DNA of 64,000 nt, from assembly GCF_963455315.2 (NCBI RefSeq), contig NC_083319.1:74292563-74356562 (forward strand). Reading direction: 5' to 3'. This stretch comes from Globicephala melas (taxonomy: Eukaryota; Chordata; Mammalia; Artiodactyla; Delphinidae). Below the pieces are notes generated by a model. That model made no database searches and was not told the DNA's origin. It was given only the letters and a program-made list of their open reading frames with translations. Each line of letters opens with the position of its first letter. The stretch's first letter is position 1. The translations under genes and the position numbers were made by a program. This document shows, piece after piece, positions 11,861-24,514 of the stretch.

Positions 11861-13255
11861 TTACAGCCCTATCACATACATACCACTTGACATTTTGAAA
11901 GTCAAATACATTCTTCCAAGTACAGAAAAGGAAGATGGACTTGAACCTCCCTTGGCCACCCAAAAAATAAATGTTCAGGATAGGCTGCCTGAGCCAGCAA
12001 TATTCCTCCTTGGTAAAAGCTAAACTGTCAAGAAGTCTGAAATATAGAATCTACAGCTCCATCCTCTATAGGATAGAAAATATCATGGAATTGTGCCACG
12101 ATGCCAACAGAAAGTCTCGCATAAATGGCAAATAATGTAAGTCATACACACAGACTTCTACGCATGGTTCAGTCTAGCTCCTTAGAATTCCGCTTGTGGT
12201 TTGAGGTCAAAAGCTTTGAGGAATGATATTCATTTGTCTTGATTTCTTTCTTATGTGCATATCTTTCCTTTGGGGCCCATGTAGAAATGGGTCAATATCA
12301 AGAATCAGGTAATCCTTGAACCTAGGGTTAATACCAACTTAAAAGTCCTAAACAGAACAAGCATATACAAAATCCCCCTGTGAAATGTAAAGTGCAATCT
12401 AAAATTCACTCCTAAACCCACACCTTCCCTTAAGATTTCTCAGTTCTCTTCATAAGGAAGAAAGTGATACATTTTAATTCCCTTTAACATTTTTTACTGA
12501 GCCAAGTGCAATTCCACTACTGGCTGGGTGGATATTCTCAGTTATAACAGCACCAAAGATAGAAGGTTGTGAAACCATGTACACTGTTAATAAACCAAAT
12601 TATCAAATCTAATGATCTAACTCCAAAAGATTTTCCAAATGACGATATGTTTCACAAGATTAATCAAGTGATCCTTTTGCTGGCAGTTTCTGTTACTCTT
12701 TGTCTTCCTCCATTCAATCCATGCCACTTGGGAGAGGGATGATTAAACAGAAGAGCACAGAATGAAAAGGTAAATTCTCAGCCATTAAGCTTCAAAATAT
12801 GCTTTTGAAATACATGACAGAGACAAATTTTTTAGGGGAAAAAACTCTTAAGTTGTAAGAAACTTGGCTTTGAATAACAAGACCAGAATCCTGACAGTTC
12901 AAGAAATGAACCCTATACAAAACAATAGACACAGAAGAATAAGTGATCAGTTTAATATTTTTTTTTTCCAAAAACCCATACTAAATGAAGACCTGAAATT
13001 AGAATTGAGATACAGCCAAAGGCAAGAGAATTAGAACTTGGTATATGCCCCAGGAAAGGAACCTATACCACATTCTTCTAATAACTTCTTCCTCAAACTA
13101 ATTTCCAGGGTCAGGTATATAATGAGATTCTTAAATGAATTTCAGGATGCAAAAATACAAGGAACTTGTATACCTCACCTTGCACAAATTCCTGGGACTT
13201 GTGAAGTAGATAAATATCTTTTGCCAGTATGGCATAAGGACCTATATAAGTTTCC
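11861..13255. other. No gene or clear repeat seen
   Basis: Unique-looking. Small frames (for example 13038-13259 plus) show no domain. Confidence 0.4.
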
Positions 13256-13690
13256 TTAGGGGTGCTGTAATACCACCACAAACTTAGTAACCTGAAATAA
13301 CAGTAATTTATTACCTCACAGTTTTGGAGGCTAGAAATCCCAAATCAAGGTGTCGGCAGGGCTTTTCTCTCTCTGAGATTCTGAGTAGAATCCTTCACTT
13401 CCTCTTTCTAGTGTCTGGTGGTGGCCAGCAATCTTTGATGTGCCCTGACTTTGTAGATACATCATTCCAACATCTGCCTCTGTAGTAATATGGCTGTTGC
13501 CTCCCTGTCTGTGTCTTTTTTCACATTGTCTTCTTATAAAGACATCAGTCATATTGGATTAGGGCCCACACTAATGAACTCAACTTAATTAGACCTACAA
13601 AGGTCCTATTTCTAAATAAGATCACATTCACAGACAGGAGAGTTTGGGACTTCAACACATCTTTTGTGGGGGGACACAAATCAACTCATA
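13256..13690 (-). mobile_element. MLT1 (ERVL-MaLR) LTR, antisense
   Basis: 'cacagttttggaggctagaa', 'gtcatattggattagggccc' and the end 'ggggggacacaaatcaac' are the diagnostic antisense landmarks of MLT1 LTRs, in the right order over about 430 bp. It is a solo LTR, since no internal retroviral sequence adjoins it. The 73-residue minus-strand frame inside is LTR-derived. Confidence 0.85.
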
Positions 13691-14740
13691 AAGGGCCATA
13701 GAATAAAAATTGTTGCCTGATATGTTTAAATGAAAGTTCTTAGACAACTGCAGAGAGCTTTTAGTAGCCCGGAGGGGAACTTGAAACCAACCAATTATTT
13801 TCATACCCGCAAAGAGTAATATGGAAGTGGTGAGAAAGAGTCTGGAAATATGGAGGATTCATCATCGGGATAACGTACCGCATTTTATGTGCCCAGACAC
13901 CATTTTAGGACATGAATTTCTCAGCAGTTGGAAGGGTATAGGTAATGAAGCCCATGAGCAGATGGGGTGACATAAATTTAAGAGGCTATCAAGAGGGATA
14001 GATGACTAAGAATTACAATGTCCTGCTCTACTTCCATTGACGCCTTGACGCTACTTGAGACCTTCTGAAAGTAGATCTTTGATGTACCCTGGAGATAAAC
14101 TGGAAAAACCCTGAATTGACTGAAAACCACTGAATTGAATGAATGAATTTACCTCAGATCGACAACAATTAAATATTTTCACACTAGAAGAAATGAGAGG
14201 CTCAAGAAAAAATTGTCATGTCTTCAAAGAAAGCACCATTTCATGGCACTCTTCATTTGTGATCTGAGATTTATATGTGTTACCTGTATAATAAAGTGGA
14301 AAAACTCTCTGAGATGCACTGGGCAAGAATATAGCAATACAGAAACTGTCTTTCATAGGACATGCTGCCAACGTAAAAATAAAAACCATATTAGAGTGAA
14401 ACACGGAAACTTGGAGAACTGTAATTTTGCAGGAATCCTGTAGACTCTAAAGTATGTAGCATAGAGGTAAGAACTATAATCAAACCTGGTTGCTTTTACT
14501 CTGGCAGTATCTATCATTTTTATTTCGGTAAGGAAAGATCATTTGCACTACACTGATCAGGGTATAGTTTCTAAAGGCAGATTCATTGTACACACACAGC
14601 TCACACTCCATGATATTGTGAACACTATATAAGTGATTTAAAAAAAACAAGATACCATGTTTGTAAGTGGATTTATTTACCTGAAACATGAAGTAGATAA
14701 AACCACAATAGGTTTGCTGATATGGAGACTAGAAAATAAG
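13691..14740. other. No gene or clear repeat seen
   Basis: Small overlapping frames at 14213-14443 (plus) and 14216-14404 (minus) oppose each other with no recognisable product. Confidence 0.4.
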
Positions 14741-14965
14741 AGAAATAGCTTTATACATAATAAATTTATGTGCAAGTCTCAGCTCTTACTGATTGATTTG
14801 GGGCAAGTCACTTAATATTCACAAACCTTGGTGTCCTGAGGTGCCAAATGGCCATAATAATAGTACTAACCTCAGTCAGGAGGTTTAAATGAGATAACAC
14901 GCGTGTAGCACTCATCCCAGTGACAGGCACATAGTAGGCATCTAATAAGTGTTTGTTATTCTTTT
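14741..14965 (+). mobile_element. MIR SINE
   Basis: 'ggggcaagtcacttaatatt', 'ggtttaaatgagataacacg' and 'gacaggcacatagtaggcat' reproduce the 3' two-thirds of sense MIR. Confidence 0.8.
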
Positions 14966-15689
14966 CATTCATTGTTTTTGCTCATCCAAATTAAGTGCTG
15001 TCTTTAAAATGACAACTGAAATAAGAGAGTTGTATTTTTGTCTCAGTTTTAGAATTGTCTAATTATATAATCTTGGATTTCTCAACTGAACTTCCAATCC
15101 TGCATATGTAACATGACTAGATTGGCTACTGGATGGCCTATAATGCCATGTCCGAGTCTGAAATTATATTGTTATAGGCATAGACAGTTGATGAGACACA
15201 GCTGCCTTAGAACTGTACCATTTTCTAGCTCTACAAGACTTTAACAATTATCTCATATCCAACCAAACCCAAGAATAGGTAAAGAAATAAGGACCTGACC
15301 AGCCAAGTGACTTACAAAGGACTTCCTACTATTCATTCACATTTTCCACAATCCTTGACTCACTGGCCTTGATACCTACTTCTAAACATAGAGTATTATC
15401 CTTCTTTGTTATTAAAAGCAAAATTAGAGTTTCAAGCTAATCATTTAGTTACCACTTCTAGTTCTGTCAGGATGTCACAGTTTCCCTGCAAGCTCAAATT
15501 CAGCAATTAATGACTGCCACTGTTGTTTCTTCATTTCCTTTTTAGACACACAGAGTGCAAGACTCCCAGTCAACCTGTACTCTGAAGTCATCATTGTCTT
15601 CTTATACAAACTTTCTTTTCTGTTCCTACTGAATCAATACGGCCATTATCACACTTCTGTTGTCTGTCCATATCCATCTTTTTCTAAGT
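14966..15689. other. No gene or clear repeat seen
   Basis: Unique-looking sequence. Confidence 0.4.
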
Positions 15690-15800
15690 TTCAGCAACGT
15701 GAAGCCAGGGCCCGTGATTTATTTATGCTTATGCCAGTATTTAGTATAATGTCTGGAGAATAGTTATTAATAACTATTTATAGTATCACTTAATAAATGA
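15690..15800 (+). mobile_element. L2 LINE 3' end
   Basis: 'gccagggcccgtgatttatt' and 'cttaataaatgaatgagcca' match the L2 3' terminus. Confidence 0.6.
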
Positions 15801-16064
15801 ATGAGCCAGTGAATTTTATTAGGTTGAATCATATAAAATTGACTTTTTGTAGTTAAAAAATGAACAAAGATAAAAATCTTCAACTTACAGAGCAAATGCC
15901 AATTATAGACCTAATTTCTAACTCTTCATTTAACTGGGACAGATTTCAATATTGATGAAAGTATGTTATTTAATTCTCAGCTTTCCTTTTTTCTTCCACG
16001 TAAGCCCTGATTTCTACTTTAATCCTATTCTAGGACTATGCGTCAATTAAGTTTTGTTCTTTTA

Positions 16065-17960
16065 TTCAGTGAATCAGTCATTTGAAAAATATTTATTGAG
16101 CATATTTGAAACAGGGACTGTTCTAGGCTCTAGGGATACAATTTTGAACAAAACCAAACATGGTTCATGTTCTAATGTAGGTTTTAGCCTACTTAGATAG
16201 ACAGACATTAATAAAATAATCACAATTACATATAGAATTGTACACGAGAAAAAGGAATATTGTGTTAGGAGAATGCATAATAAAAGAATCAATCATACAA
16301 TTGAGAGGGCCAGTTATGGCTTCCCTGGGAAAGTGACTCTTAAGTTGAAAATTTAAGGATAAATTGAATGAATCTAGATACTACTTCACTAGATACTACT
16401 TCAAGTTTAGCTCCATACAATCTTTTTTTTTTTTCTTTTTTGCGGTACGCGGGCCTCTCACTGTTGTGGCCTCTCCCGTTGCGGAACACAGGCTCTGGAC
16501 GCGCAGGCCCAGCGGCCATGGCTCACAGGCCCAGCCGCTCCGCGGCATGTGGGATCCTCCCGGACCGGGGCACGAACCCGTGTCCCCTGCATCGGCAGGC
16601 GGACTCTCAACTACTGTGCCACCAGGGGAGCCCCATACAATCAATTTTTGACAGTGAACAATGTATACAAAGTAATGGGAAAGAAAATAGTACATGTGAG
16701 AAAGTGAGAGAAAGTCAGTAGGACTGAAGGATCTCTGATAAGAAAGGTATGCAGAGACCAGAATATCTGGGGTCTTCTAAGCCATAGTTAATCTTAAGAG
16801 TGATGGGAAGGTTTTAAAAGTTTTATAGCAAGTGGATGTCTTAATTATATGTGCATTTTTATTATATCACTCTGTCTGCAGTATATATGATAGTCGAGAG
16901 CAAGCAATGTGAAAATCCAGTTAACTGGACTACTGTAATAGTTACTGTGAAAAATGAAGTGGCATTAACTACGGTGATAGTAACGGTAGTGATGGAGATT
17001 GGTGAATGGCAGTGGTGGTGATAGACTTGAGAAGTATTTAGGTTACACATTTGACAGAAGATAACAATGGATTAACTCTGGACATTAAGGATAAGAAAGA
17101 AGTCAGATGTGACTGGAAAATGTTATTTGGAAAATATAAAATCAGTTTTGGACATGAAAAGTTTGAGTTTCATTTCAGACATCTAAATGGAAATGTTGAG
17201 TATGCAGTTGGATAACCATATCAGAAAATGAGAGTTAAGGTCTGAGATAGATACAGATATAGATATATAGATGTATGTGGGGCTGGGGGTCATTATGAAG
17301 TACATGACAACTGAAGAATATATTGTGCATGAGATGGGCAAAGCACCAGTGAGAACAGGACCTTGAAGAATTCAACATGTGGTGACAGGCAAAAGGAAAG
17401 TGAAAAGGAAAGGAAAATAAATGAGAAGCACTCACAGATAAACGTGAAAGAATAGAGGAGTCTGATGCCTTAGAAGCTTAAAGAAAACTAAGTTTTCAGA
17501 GGGTAGAGTGGTCATTTATGTCAAATTTTGCAGTGAGATCAAATTAGATGAGGATTATAAAAGTTATTGAGTACGGTTCATTTAGGTCATATGTCAGCAC
17601 AGAGAGAGCTATTTTAATTTAGTCAATCTAATAAATTGGGTTATGGATGAAGTAAGTTATGAGAAAATAGAGATTTTAAGTATAGATAATTCACTGAGGA
17701 AATTTCATGGGGAAACAGGGAAGAGAAAGATGGGTGAAATTTGAAGAAATGTATGGTATGGAGAGAAGAAAGTTTTTTGCTAGAATAAACCTTATTTAAA
17801 AATAGACAGAGATAGATCAATAGATTGAGCTTCAGTACAGAATTTTATTTAACAATCCAATTGAAAAGGAGAAAGAGGACAGGCGTCAAACAATAACATA
17901 AGATTTTTGAGAATTCAGTAAAGAATATGGTGGGAACGACAAGTGAAGTGATTGAGGAAA
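16065..17960 (-). mobile_element. Long antisense L2 LINE relic, split by a CHR SINE
   Basis: It starts with the antisense L2 tail ('aatatttattgagcatattt', 'ggactgttctaggctctagg') and continues through landmarks such as 'gttttggacatgaaaagttt' and 'gttgagtatgcagttggata'. The same order is found in the antisense L2 at 45.6-46.4 kb. No intact reading frame remains. The right border is uncertain. The CHR SINE at 16423-16632 inserted into it. Confidence 0.7.
16423..16632 (-). mobile_element. CHR SINE (antisense) with 10-bp TSD
   Basis: The T-run first, 'gcggtacgcgggcctctcac', 'catgtgggatcctcccggac' and the end 'tgccaccagggga' give a full-length GC-rich CHR copy read in reverse. An exact TSD 'ccatacaatc' lies at 16413-16422 and 16633-16642. 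Open frames on both strands across it are artefacts of its GC-rich body. Confidence 0.95.
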
Positions 17961-18032
17961 ACTTCTTATATAACAAGATAAAAAACAGTAATATATACAT
18001 GACAAAATGCTGACTACTGTAATAATAATGAT

Positions 18033-18060
18033 AAGATGATGGTGATGATGATGATGATTG
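18033..18060. repeat. (GAT)n/(ATG)n short tandem repeat
   Basis: 'gatgatggtgatgatgatga' is directly readable, and lies just upstream of a MIR piece. Confidence 0.85.
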
Positions 18061-18120
18061 CTATTGTTTAGTGCTTACTATGTGCCAGTCACTATTCCAA
18101 TCACTTTACACATTAGATGG
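18061..18120 (-). mobile_element. MIR fragment (antisense)
   Basis: 'ttagtgcttactatgtgcca' is the antisense MIR 3' region. Confidence 0.7.
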
Positions 18121-18456
18121 GGATATAGGTAGCCTGTAGGCTTGATAACAAAAGGTTGAAAGCATTTCCTTCTGATGGCTTTATTATTCCTTATACAGTA
18201 AGAAGGGAGGTCATATGCTAATAGTGGTGGGATAGTGGGCTTGACGAGGAGAGGTTGCCAGAAATCTGAGAAGCATGACAAAGTTTAAAACAGTCATAAA
18301 AATGAGAACGACTTGAAAACAGAAATATAGTGGAACTGTGAGGCAATGTTTTGGACCTACCTGAAGCTGGTGATCACGAATTTATAGTGATATCAATCTG
18401 CTTTGTGGTGTCACTTTCTCTAATATTGCTCAGTAGCTCAGATTTAAAAGAAAAAG

Positions 18457-18722
18457 GGAACCCTGGTACAGTGTTCATAGAAATGTAAACTGGTGCAGTC
18501 ACTATAAAAATAGTATGGAGTTGCCTCAAAAAATTAAAAATAGAACTACCATATGATTCAGCTATTCTACTTCTGGGTATTTGTTTCCAAAGAAAACAAA
18601 AACACTAATTTGAAAAGATATATACACGCCTATGTTCACTGCAGCATTATTTACAATAGTCAAGATATCAAAACAACGTAAGTGTCCATCAATGGATGAA
18701 TGCACAAAAAACATGTGATATA
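18457..18722 (+). mobile_element. L1 ORF2 C-terminal fragment
   Basis: 'gaactaccatatgattcagc' and 'cttctgggtatttgtttcc' encode the diverged ORF2 end ('P-Y-D-x-A-I-x-L-L-G-I'-like stretch). It breaks off abruptly at about 18722, where an L1 5' UTR starts. The matching region occurs again at about 20838-21090 with many differences, so the two pieces come from different L1 copies. Confidence 0.8.
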
Positions 18723-18802
18723 GGACTGAGCCAGAGGAGATTAAGATGGCAGAGTAGGAGGACGCAGCCCTACCTCCCACCACTAACATATCAAAAATAC
18801 AG

Positions 18803-19009
18803 GGCTTCCCTGGTGGCACAGTGGTTGAGAGTCCGTCTGCCGATGCAGGGGACACGGGTTCGTGCCCTGGTCCGGGAAGATCCCACATGCCGCGGAGCGG
18901 CTGGGCCCATGAGCCATGGCCACTGAGCCTGTGCGTCCGGAGCCTGTGCACCGCAACGGGAGAGGCCACGACAGTGAGAGGTCCGCGTACAGCAAAAAAA
19001 AAAAAAAAA
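18803..19009 (+). mobile_element. CHR SINE inserted in the L1 5' UTR
   Basis: Full-length GC-rich copy: head 'ggcttccctggtggcacagt', box-B-like 'gggttcgtgcc', and a tail of about 21 A. The 10-bp TSD 'aaaaatacag' is at 18793-18802 and 19010-19019, and removing the SINE rejoins a continuous L1 5' UTR. The 180-residue minus-strand frame (18562-19104) runs through it and the adjoining L1 and is not a gene. Confidence 0.95.
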
Positions 19010-19996
19010 AAAAATACAGCTACATGTGGAGAAATTCTCTCAGAAAACACACTGGACACAGGCTGAAAGTCTCCTATACAACCAAGACTGTAAGAAAGAC
19101 CCACAATGAGTTGGATAGGAGGGAAGAGAAGTGACCAGCTCAGACCTGACCCTCAGGGCTTCTGCTCCAGTGACTTGGGACCTGACCCCATCCCAAATAG
19201 TGGGGTGTAGGCCACTGAGCAAAGGAGAAGCCCTGGCTCATAGCTGGCTCTGGCTCTACCCAATCTACCTCCAGTCCTACCTAACACCATAGTGATAGGT
19301 GCCAGCCCACCCCGGGGGGGACATGACTCAGGATCACTTCAGATCCAGCCTTCCCACCAAAGCCACTGGACACACACAGATTGTATAGGAACACTCCCAC
19401 ACAAGGACACCCCTTCAAGACTGGGATAAGTAACTGTTTGACCTAATTTCATAGAGACAGAGGAAGGTAAACAAAATGAGAAGACAGAGAAATTGGTTTC
19501 AAACAAAAGAACAAGAAAAAAACCTTGGGAAAAAAACACTGAAAAATTTATCTGGTAAATTATGTAACTGAAATAAAAAACACATTAGAAGGAATGTACA
19601 GCAGACTAGGTGATATAGAAGAATGCATAAATGATCTGAAAGACAGAATAAGAGAAATCACCCAATCAGAAATGCAAAAAGAAAAACAAATTTAAGAAAT
19701 AAGAACAGTTTAAGGGACCTCTGGGACAACATCAAACATACCAACATTCACATTCAGGAGCCCCAGAAGGAAAAGAGAGAAAAATGTCAAAAATGTATTT
19801 GATGAACTTACGTCAGAAAACTTCCCAAAACTGTGGAAGGAAATAGATATCCAAGTACAGGAAGCACAAGGCCCAAACAAAGTCAACCCAAAGAAGCCTA
19901 CACTAAGATGTATCTTAGTTAAAATGGCGAAAGTTAAAGGTAAAAAAATAATTCTGAAAGCGGCAAGAGAAAAAGCAGTAAAATCTATTTACATCG

Positions 19997-20296
19997 ATGG
20001 ACAGATCATCCAGACAGAAAATCAATAAGGAAATAGTAGGCATAAATGACACATTAGATCAATTGGACTTAATAGATATCTACAGGATATTCCATCCAAA
20101 AACAGCAGAATGCACATTCTTTTCAAGTGCATGTGGAATGATATCCAGGATAGACCACATGCTAGGTCACAAAACAAGTCTCAACAAATTTAAGAGAACA
20201 GAAATTTCATCAAGGATTTTTTCCACCCACAATTGTATGAAACTAGAAATCAATTATAGGAAGACAAAGGGAAAAACACAAATACGGAGAGAGTAA
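19997..20296 (+). pseudogene. L1 ORF2 endonuclease-domain remnant
   Basis: A 99-codon open stretch encodes 'DLIDIYRIFHPKTAECTFF' and 'SRIDHMLGHKTSLNKF', which are hallmarks of the C-terminal half of the L1 ORF2 apurinic/apyrimidinic-type endonuclease (the SRIDH segment carries the D and H catalytic residues of this fold). The methionine is internal, not a true start. The frame ends at a stop just after 'KTQIRRE'. In a live L1 this domain nicks target DNA. Here it is an isolated, inactive piece. Confidence 0.85.
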
Positions 20297-21555
20297 ACAA
20301 CATGTTATGAAAAAAACAATGGGTCAATGAAGAAATCAAAGAGGAAATCAGAAAACACCTCAATACAAATGAAAATTAAAACATAACTTTACAAAATCTA
20401 TGGGACATATCAGAAGGAATTCTAAGAGAGAAGTTTATAGTGAAACAGGCCTACCTCAAGAAACAAGAAAAATCACAAACATAAAAGCTTTTGTACAGCA
20501 AAGGAAACCATTAACAAAATGAAAAGGAAACCTACCAAGCAGGAGAAGATATTTACAAATAATATGCCTGATATGGAGTTAATATTCAAAATGTACAAAA
20601 AACACATATAACTCAATGTCTTAAAAACAAACAACCAAATTAAAAAATGAGAAGATTGGAATAGACATTTTTTTGCAAAGAAGATATATAGATGTCCAAC
20701 AGGCACATGAAAAGATTTTCAACATCACTAATCATCAGACAAATGCGAATCAAAACAACAATGAGATATCACCTCATGCCTATCAGAATGGCTATCACCA
20801 AAAAATTTACAAATAACAAGTGTTAGTGAGGATGTGGATAAAAGGGAACCCTAGTACACTGTTGGTGGGAATGTAAATTGTGGCAACCACTATGAAAAAT
20901 ATTATGGTTCCTCAAAAAACTAAAACTAGAACTACCATATGATCCAGCAATTCTGCTCCTGGGTATATACATGAATAAAATGAAAGCACAAATTTCAAAA
21001 GATATATAAGCACTCTAATGTTCATACCATCATTATTTAAAATAGCTAAAATATGGAAGCAGTCTAAGTGTCCATCAACAGATGATTGAGTAAAGAAGAC
21101 ACACACGGAGTATTACTCAGGCATCAAAAAAATGAAATTCTGTCATTTTCAAAAACATGGATGGACTTATAGGGCATTATGCTTATTGAAATAAGTCAGC
21201 CACAGAAAGGCAAATACTCTACATTATCAGTTATATGTGGAATCTTAAAAGTAAAACAAACGAATGAATATAACAAACAGAAATAGACTCACAGATATAG
21301 AGAACAAACTAGTGGTTACCAGTGGGGAGAGGGAAGGTGTACGGGCATGAAGGGACTGAGAGGTACAAACTACTATGTATAAAAAAATTAGCTACGAGGA
21401 TATACTGTACAGCACAGGGAAACAGCCAATATTTTACAATAACTTTAAATGGAGTATAGTCTATAAAAATACTGAACCACTATGTTGTATACCTGAAAAC
21501 AATATAATATTGTAAATCAACCATACTACAATTAAAAAAAATAAATTTTAAAAAA

Positions 21556-23911
21556 GTAAGCAAACATCTCTCTTCAAAAGTCTGTAACGGAGTATAGTAG
21601 GAAATGAGAGTATTTCAGCTTTTCTCCCACAGTTGATGAAACAAGAAAAGAAGAGAAGGTCTTCTACATGTACTTTGCAGGTAGAAGAAACAACTTGGGT
21701 TTTACAAAAGCACAAATCAAGAGGTCCAACATTTGGTCTGATTTTATGGACAACAGGAAGCAAATCCTGGAGTGCCTTGATCAATGACTTAAAAGTTTCT
21801 TTTTACAAAGGACCAAATTTTTCACTTAGCAGGCATAATGCAGTATTAAAATGCAAATATTCCTCCGAAGATAACTCTAGGACTTAATTGTCTACCAATA
21901 TTTAATGCATAAATATACATATGCTATTTGGATGGATTCCAACATGACACTTAAATCTTTCTACAATGTACCCAGTATTGTCCTCATACAGACATTGCTT
22001 TAAATCATTAATATCAGATTCATTCTTGAAGCCAGGTTTTAGGGAGGATTTGGGAAAAGGAAAAAACAAAATGACACAAGAAACACGAAAGTATTTACAG
22101 AGTGTTTGGATAAGATGAAGAGTAAGAACAGCATACAAAAGGGAAATTAGGAATTTTTTTCTTATTGCCCTCTTTTGCTCTCACTACTGGACCCAATTTA
22201 AGGAATTTTAGACTATATTTCAGAAGAATGGAGCAATATTAACTCTTTTAATCTGCTTGGGTGTTGTTTAGTAAATTAAGACCAAAATTACCAAATAGGA
22301 TGCTATCTCATTACCTCACTAAGGCATAGGTGTCTATTAAAATATACGAGTAAAAGAGTTAAAATAGTTTGAACACCATAGTTACATGTGAAAAACCTGT
22401 GTAGAAAATCCCCCCAACACCAGTATGATTATTATGTAAGATTTTATACACATAGAATCAAACCTGTAATTACTCTGTAACTTCACACCGCCCTCAAACC
22501 AGTGCTTTAAATTTTTCTTAATTTCTGAAATACCCATTACCACTTCTAGCCTTCTCACTTACCTTTTATTTGTGAAGAACATTTACTCTGAGTCTTACCC
22601 TCATATATTTCTTGGTGCTTTTAGGGAAATCAATGTTCAGTACCATTTCAATTACTATAGCACAATATTTAAAGAGGATGAAATTATGCATTGCTGTCGT
22701 TTCATGAGTCTTACTAGAATGGCTGTAAGTTTGGGGTCTTTCAATAATTCCCATGGTGTTCCATCTATGGGAAGAATGTGATTCAGGTTTAAGACTTGAT
22801 TATAGCCCCATAAGATAAATTTACTTTACTTTATTGCTCTTCACTGGATGACTGGTAAGCTCAGACATGCCAATTCCCCTTCTTGAATATGAACAATGAA
22901 TGTGTATGTGTGTTTGACTACTCAGAAAAAAAGATAATAGTTCTCCAAATTGCCTTTAAAGTCCCTGGGGTATTATATTTCTATTTGAGAATACTTGAAA
23001 AGATTGGAAATCATCATGTTTGAATAACTGTTTCTTAATTATGTTACCAATTAAAATATTAGCAGACTTTTTTGAGTTAAACTAATATTTTCTTTATTAA
23101 ATGCACACTAAAAGTATTCTATATTTACTCTGTTGTTATGATAATGCAATCATTGTATTAATTGCATGACAGTCTAGAGGATATGTAGACATGTTTCTGA
23201 TTAATCGTCAACATTTTCACATTTCTCCCAAAGCATTTTAACATAATATGATTATGACTGTTTTTTGGACCTCATTACACAGAAAAGTTCCTTCTTCATT
23301 TTTTCTTTCCTCAAGTAATGGCTTTCTTTTTTTACAGTGGTTTTAATAATGATCAGTAATTTACTGACACCAATAACTAGTAACTACACCAAACATATTA
23401 GCCCTAATTAGCCCTAAAAACCAGAAATAAGTTGTTTTAGATGATAAAGCCAGCGTTAATATTGATCACCATGCTGATTAGTCCTAGTAGTAAAAGTAGA
23501 CAATTTGATCAACAGCAATTAGTTTTGGCTTTTTACCCCCTGTAATCACCCAGATTCATTTCAACATAGTGTTAAAATCAATGTATTTTCTATGCTTTAG
23601 ATTGTCAATTATTTCTTTCATCACCCAAATGAATCCTGGCCTCTGGCCTATACATTTATAGCAGTCCAAGCACTACTGACTGCATCTTATAATAATCTAC
23701 TGGTTTGGTTAGCTTAGGAATTAAGCAATGTAAGGGCAAAGGTCTCATAAAAATATCACTGAATTAATTCCAAAGCTTTAAGAGTTCCCCAAGTCTAAGC
23801 CCTCTTCAACGAATCAGCTGTCACAATGCATAACAACCATGATCATCAAAATCATAATGTAACTCTGATTCTATTCCAAATAAACTGTAATCAAATATTC
23901 TAAATTCAGTA
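21556..23911. other. Repeat-poor stretch, no gene seen
   Basis: About 2.36 kb without a repeat I can recognise. The 78- and 84-residue opposed frames at 21548-21887 and others near 21.9-22.8 kb show no domain. AT-rich blocks such as 'taatattgatcaccatgctg' (about 23457) are the sort of sequence found in conserved non-coding elements, but conservation cannot be seen from one sequence. Confidence 0.45.
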
Positions 23912-23913
23912 TA

Positions 23914-24130
23914 TAGCTGACCATTGAACAACATGAGGTTTGGGGTGCTGACTCTTGAACAGTGGAAAATCCGCCTATTATTTATAGCCAGCCCTCAGTA
24001 TCTGTGGTTCCACATCCTCAAATTCAACCAACCGCAGACTGTATAGTACCGTAGAATTTACTTTTGAAAAAAAGTAAATATGTAAGTGGACCAGCACTGT
24101 TCAAACCCACGTTGTTGAAGGGTCAGTTCA
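23914..24130 (+). mobile_element. Tigger2-like non-autonomous DNA transposon
   Basis: Inverted terminal repeats are visible: 'tagctgaccattgaacaaca' at the left, and the right end 'cgttgttgaagggtcagttc' is its diverged inverse complement. TA dinucleotides at 23912-23913 and 24131-24132 fit the TA target of mariner/Tigger elements. 'ggaaaatccgcctatt' and 'taagtggaccagcactgttc' match internal ends of Tigger2. It has no transposase. Confidence 0.75.
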
Positions 24131-24514
24131 TAAACTGAAAGAGGTTAAAACTCTCCTTTTCGTCTTTTCTCAGTAGACAGTGAACACAAATTTATATACA
24201 GTTATGATATTACCATTTCATATAAAAACTTTCATACTTAATAGGCATGTATATCTTATGTATTTACATCAGTAAAATAAAACAGTTGTCAGTTTCCTCC
24301 TGCTTGGACCCTTTGATTACTTCTGCCTGAAAAGCCTTCACCCATACTGTCAACCTGGAAAATATCTCCTTGTTTGTCAAGAATCAGCTCATCCATCACA
24401 TTTTCTGGGTCATGATCTTGAAGTAACAAGTTTGGACCAGCAAGTGCTGTAGGTAATATGTACAAGGTATTCAAAGGTTGGTGAAACTCCAGTCTTGCTC
24501 CTAAGAAGATCACC

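Larger units (their letters stand above)
18726..21555 (+). mobile_element. L1 LINE with 5' UTR preserved and internal deletions
   Basis: Order read in the sequence: L1 5' end ('gaggagattaagatggcaga', 18735 on), 5' UTR interrupted by a SINE, diverged ORF1 (about 19500-19980, including 'aggagccccagaaggaaaag'), ORF2 endonuclease part (about 19990-20300), ORF2 linker (about 20300-20480), then an abrupt jump to the ORF2 C-terminal part ('gtacagcaaaggaaaccatt', about 20490) and the 3' UTR up to the A-rich end near 21555. The reverse transcriptase core, roughly 1.5 kb in a complete L1, is absent. Frames are broken by stops and indels. No matching TSD is seen at the ends. Confidence 0.8.

Noticed and set aside
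18562..19104. 180-residue minus-strand open frame, the longest after the L1 ORF2 piece
   Set aside because: It runs from an L1 ORF2 tail through an L1 5' UTR and a full CHR SINE in the wrong strand. The same SINE-derived protein string recurs in every other CHR copy.
18457..21555. Simple nested insertion of one L1 into another
   Set aside because: The outer fragment ending at 18722 does not resume after 21555 and no TSD is visible, so a plain nested insertion does not fit.
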